Below, piece by piece: positions 60,498 to 64,000 of a stretch of DNA of 64,000 bases. The position numbers and the translations under genes are program-made. The notes beneath the pieces were generated by a model. That model worked only from the letters and a program-made list of their open reading frames with translations. It was not told the origin of the DNA and searched no databases. The first letter of the stretch is position 1, and every line of letters starts with the position of its first letter. The DNA is taken from contig OZ220717.1 of assembly GCA_965116625.1 (NCBI GenBank), forward strand, positions 4,464,001 to 4,528,000. Reading direction: 5' to 3'. Source of the DNA: VXNE01 sp965116625. GTDB taxonomy: Bacteria; Pseudomonadota; Gammaproteobacteria; Pseudomonadales; Azotimanducaceae.

Positions 60498-60508
<11 letters not shown>
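59243..60508 (-). CDS. FtsX-like ABC permease
   Basis: This 421-residue MacB/FtsX-type permease has an N-terminal helix (LTAGLTVLSVAVSVALLIGV), a large periplasmic domain and three C-terminal helices (ALLGVSAFVIAAGLVGLLTT, then GMVFGLLIAEAVILAGTAAV and further). The segment LAERRREMAVLRSMGAGP is the conserved coupling region. It does not import by itself; the class moves lipoproteins or transmits a signal across the membrane. It overlaps the ATPase gene by 11 bases, giving one transport unit with it. Confidence 0.9.
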
Positions 60509-61216
<708 letters not shown>

Positions 61217-61220
<4 letters not shown>

Positions 61221-61834
61221 CCCCCGAACAGGCCGCGGAGGTCCACCCGCGGCGAATCGCGCTCCGGGGACTCCGCGACGGCGCCCCCGGGCCCGACGGC
61301 ATGCAGGTCGACCTCCGACATGCGTTCAAAGGACTCGAAGGCCGTGACGTCCAGGTAGTCCAGCCGGTCAGGGTGGTCGCAGTTGTAGCGGATCGCGACC
61401 GTGGCATCGGCATGCTGCTCGCCGGCCTCGTCTTCCTCGTCGTGATGGTCGTGATGGTCGTGCTCCTCCGTGAACGCCGCCTCCCAGTGGACGTCTATAT
61501 CGACCGCCGTGCACCCGGCATCGGCATGCAGGAGCACCAGGTTCGCCGGATCGCCAAGCAGGGCGAGCGCCGCCGCGACCGCCTCGCGGTCCTGCTCGTC
61601 GCGAGGCGCATGCTCGAAACCGACCAGGTTGTACACCGGGCTCGCGAAGTTCACCTGGACATCCGATCCCTCCACGGCCAACTCGATCTCGGCCGTGCCG
61701 TGTTCGTGCGCTTCGGTTGAGATTTCCGCCGCCGCGACGTCCACCGTCCCCCAAGCAAAAACCAATACGGCCACGGCCGTGCAAAGCCCGCGTCGTGTCG
61801 CATCGGGCAGCCCATCTCTTTCCTGGATAACCAT
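61217..61834 (-). CDS. zrgA: ZrgA-family (DUF2796) zinc-uptake protein
   Basis: This 205-residue periplasmic protein has a signal peptide (CTAVAVLVFAWGTVDVAAA) and starts its mature part EISTEAHEHGTAEIELAVEG. It contains a His/Asp-rich loop (EEHDHHDHHDEEDEAGEQH) that should bind Zn2+, then a strand domain with AIRYNCDHPDRLDYLDVTAF. This is the DUF2796 family, of which ZrgA of Vibrio and Pseudomonas belongs to zinc uptake with an ABC unit. It is the first gene of the operon and overlaps the ATPase start by four bases. Confidence 0.88.
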
Positions 61835-62024
61835 CTGTTCTGTCCGGGTGGTGTGCCTGAGCGGCGCAGTCTAACAGGGCACACTACGCGTGTAGCGGCG
61901 AAGCAGGTGACGGCCCGCCGCCCGTCGTGCCGTCGGCGCGTTGCATGCGAAGCCACAGCCCCGGCATCATCTTGCCGAAACGCGGCGGTGCTATGGTTGC
62001 TGCGCTAAACCGGACATCACCGAC

Positions 62025-64000
62025 ATGATTCAGTCCATGTTCCACCTTGCTCGCGGCCTCTTCGGTGCCGCCGGTGCCCTGGCGGCATCCGTCGCGTTCG
62101 CCGATGTGACCTCGGCCACGCTGCACGGCCACATCCGCACGGTGGCGGGCGAGCCGGTCGCAGGAGCCCGGGTCGAGATCGTGCATACACCCTCGCGCAC
62201 GACCCGGTCGGCCGTCTCGGCGGATAACGGCGCCTTCTACCAGGCCGGCCTGCGCGTGGGCGGCCCCTACGAGATACGCATTGCCCGAGACGGCTACCGG
62301 GACCGGGAACTCGCACGGGTCTCGCTGAAACCCGGCCCGCAGGCGCCCCTCGCTGTCACGCTGGCGCCCCTCGAAGTCGAGGAGATCCTCGTCACTGCGA
62401 GCGTCCTGGACGCCGGGCGCGATCTCAACAACGGCGTCGGGTCCGCATACACGGCGGCCGATATCGCGGACCAGCCGTCGGTCACGCGCGACGTCATCCG
62501 CACGCTCTTGCGCGACCCGCTTGCGCAGTCGACCGGCGAGGGGAACCTCTCCGTGGGAGGGGTCAACCCGCGATTCAACGGACTCGCCATCGACGGCTCG
62601 CTGCAGCAGGACGACTTCGGCCTTGGCACGAGCACCTACGCAACCAGTCGCTCGCCGATCAATCTCGACGCCGTCGAGTCCGCTTCGCTGGTCGCGTCCG
62701 ACTACGCCGTGAGCGCCTCGGGGTTCACGGGGGGCCTGGTCAACATCACGACAAAATCGGGCACCAACGAATGGGACGGCGCGGCGTTCTACTACTTTCA
62801 CGGCAGCGACCAGGTCGGCGAAACCTATGACGGCGACCGCACCTTCATGCCGGCGGCCTTCGAGGAGGAAGAGTACGGAATCTCCGCCGGCGGGCCGCTC
62901 GTCGCGGATCGGCTGTTCGTCTTCGTCTCCTACGACGAATTCAACGCCGTCACACCGGTCGACTTCGCCGCGTTCGACGCGAGCAACGGCATCCGCCCGG
63001 GCTTTTTCGAGGCCCTGCGCGGGATCGTGCGCGACACCTACGGCTACGATCCGGGCGGACGGCCGGCGGCGGCAACCACGCCGGAGGGTTCGGAACGCGC
63101 ACTCGTCAAGTTCGACTGGAACGCGGGCGAGGCGCACCGGGCCTCGTTCACGTATCAGCGCAGCCGGGAGACGGGAACGTCCGTCGCCGCCGACCGGCTG
63201 ACTTCCGCGTGGATCGACGTGCCGGTGGACCTCACCGCCTACACGGCACAGCTCTTCTCCGACTGGAGCGATCGCGTCTCGACGACCTTGCGCGCCAACC
63301 TCAAGGCGTTCACGCGCGGCCAGAATTGCCGGGCCCAGGGCGTGGGCGCACTGGAGTTCGACAACCTCGACGCGGCGGGCGTTGCCGGCACTCCTCTCGA
63401 TGGACTGATCACGGGCAGCGTGGACCTCACCGCCGGCTGCGACCGGTTCCGGCACGCAAACGCCTACGACGACGAGCGCCTGCAGGTCTACGGCGCACTC
63501 GATTACCTCGCCGGCGACCACATCCTGCGGATCGGCGGCGAAGTCGAGTCCTTCGACCTCTACAACCTCTTCATGCCGAGTTCGAACGGCCGGTTCGTGT
63601 TCCGCGATTTCGCCGCCATCGCGAGCCGCACCGCCCGCGTCGACTACGTAAACGTGCCCTCGAACGAAGCCGGCGACGGCGCTGCGGCATGGGACTACGG
63701 CAAGACCACCCTGTTCGTGCAGGACACCTGGCAGGCGCGCCCCAACCTGGAACTCACGGCCGGCCTGCGCTACGAGCGCTTCACCCAGGACGACCCGCCG
63801 GCGTTCAGCCGGACAGTTGCGGACACCTACGGCATCCGCACGGATAGTAGCCTCGACGGGCTTGACCTCCTGATGCCGCGGCTGAGCTTCCGGTGGACCG
63901 GCCTGCCCCGCACCGTCGTGACCGGCGGGCTCGGACGGTTCTCCGGCGGCGACCCCAAGGTCTGGACTTCCAACGTGTTCCAGGTGCCGACGGTCTTCGC
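62025..64000 (+). CDS. Oar-like TonB-dependent receptor, 3'-partial
   Basis: The frame from ATG 62025 is open to the window end (658 codons so far). A signal peptide (LARGLFGAAGALAASVAFA) is followed by a carboxypeptidase-regulatory-like domain (LHGHIRTVAGEPVAGARVEI). Then come a TonB-box-like segment (VEEILVTASVLD), a plug with GNLSVGGVNPRFNGLAIDGS and NLDAVESASLVASDYAVSAS, and a barrel. This is the Oar/CarboxypepD_reg type, usually for peptides or large ligands. It is divergent from zrgA with about 190 bases between. The C-terminus lies beyond the window. Confidence 0.88.
   Translation, partial: MIQSMFHLARGLFGAAGALAASVAFADVTSATLHGHIRTVAGEPVAGARVEIVHTPSRTTRSAVSADNGAFYQAGLRVGGPYEIRIARDGYRDRELARVSLKPGPQAPLAVTLAPLEVEEILVTASVLDAGRDLNNGVGSAYTAADIADQPSVTRDVIRTLLRDPLAQSTGEGNLSVGGVNPRFNGLAIDGSLQQDDFGLGTSTYATSRSPINLDAVESASLVASDYAVSASGFTGGLVNITTKSGTNEWDGAAFYYFHGSDQVGETYDGDRTFMPAAFEEEEYGISAGGPLVADRLFVFVSYDEFNAVTPVDFAAFDASNGIRPGFFEALRGIVRDTYGYDPGGRPAAATTPEGSERALVKFDWNAGEAHRASFTYQRSRETGTSVAADRLTSAWIDVPVDLTAYTAQLFSDWSDRVSTTLRANLKAFTRGQNCRAQGVGALEFDNLDAAGVAGTPLDGLITGSVDLTAGCDRFRHANAYDDERLQVYGALDYLAGDHILRIGGEVESFDLYNLFMPSSNGRFVFRDFAAIASRTARVDYVNVPSNEAGDGAAAWDYGKTTLFVQDTWQARPNLELTAGLRYERFTQDDPPAFSRTVADTYGIRTDSSLDGLDLLMPRLSFRWTGLPRTVVTGGLGRFSGGDPKVWTSNVFQVPTVF

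Noticed and set aside
61884..63521. A 545-residue open frame on the minus strand
   Set aside because: It is antisense to the Oar-like TonB receptor, whose signal peptide and domains are clear. Long antisense frames are expected in GC-rich DNA, and the translation has a repetitive, noncoding composition.

Overview
The window is one stretch of GC-rich bacterial chromosome with dense, short-spaced genes on both strands. It has no tRNA, rRNA, CRISPR array, intact insertion sequence or phage structural gene that I can see. TonB-dependent receptors, a YejABE-type importer, a ZrgA-type zinc locus and a MalT-like LuxR regulator point to a Gram-negative proteobacterium, most likely a gammaproteobacterium. 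Abundant toxin-antitoxin remnants, sulfatase/sulfotransferase genes and Na+ symporters would fit a marine or host-associated lifestyle. The species cannot be named from the sequence.

Bases 1-12750 are mostly housekeeping and accessory metabolism: a TPR protein cut by the window edge, a YeiH-type exporter, a crotonase, a STAS protein, an alpha/beta hydrolase and a large ATP-dependent LuxR regulator. A minus-strand cluster then carries two zinc alcohol dehydrogenases, a ThuA-like protein and two tandem copies of a four-helix membrane protein.

Bases 12750-14120 and 20750-25600 form a toxin-antitoxin graveyard. Five antitoxin genes are intact but each neighbouring toxin (two PIN toxins, RelE, MazF, YafQ) survives only as a stop-containing or truncated relic. 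Between them lie a yejABE importer operon lacking its ATPase gene and a defence-like island: an AlbA_2-type protein, an XRE/ImmA peptidase paired with an intact PIN protein, a membrane-anchored Mrr nuclease, and a NYN-LOTUS protein followed by a frameshifted partner.

Bases 28004-30723 hold the best candidate for an undescribed system. Four genes overlap start-to-stop throughout: a double-HTH regulator, a small conserved-looking protein, a zinc-ribbon HNH nuclease and a protein with a D-x(8)-E-x-K nuclease-like motif. A 9-bp-arm palindrome lies upstream of the first gene.

Bases 30905-49985 look like a catabolic regulon: two paralogous sodium:solute symporters, a LacI-type regulator, a MetE-like protein, paired NTF2/SnoaL-like proteins, a histidinol-dehydrogenase-family enzyme, a bicupin and a TonB receptor. 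Four promoter regions here share a 15-bp motif (TTRCATTSSMAGTAC), each oriented toward a gene of the set. Bases 50230-55042 add a serine hydrolase, a formylglycine sulfatase and a PLP decarboxylase.

Bases 55208-61834 are a metal-uptake locus: a CbiX-like lipoprotein, a TonB receptor whose promoter is covered by a 33-bp inverted repeat, a DUF3299 protein, a FtsX-type permease, an ABC ATPase and a ZrgA-family histidine-rich protein. The window ends inside an Oar-like TonB receptor.
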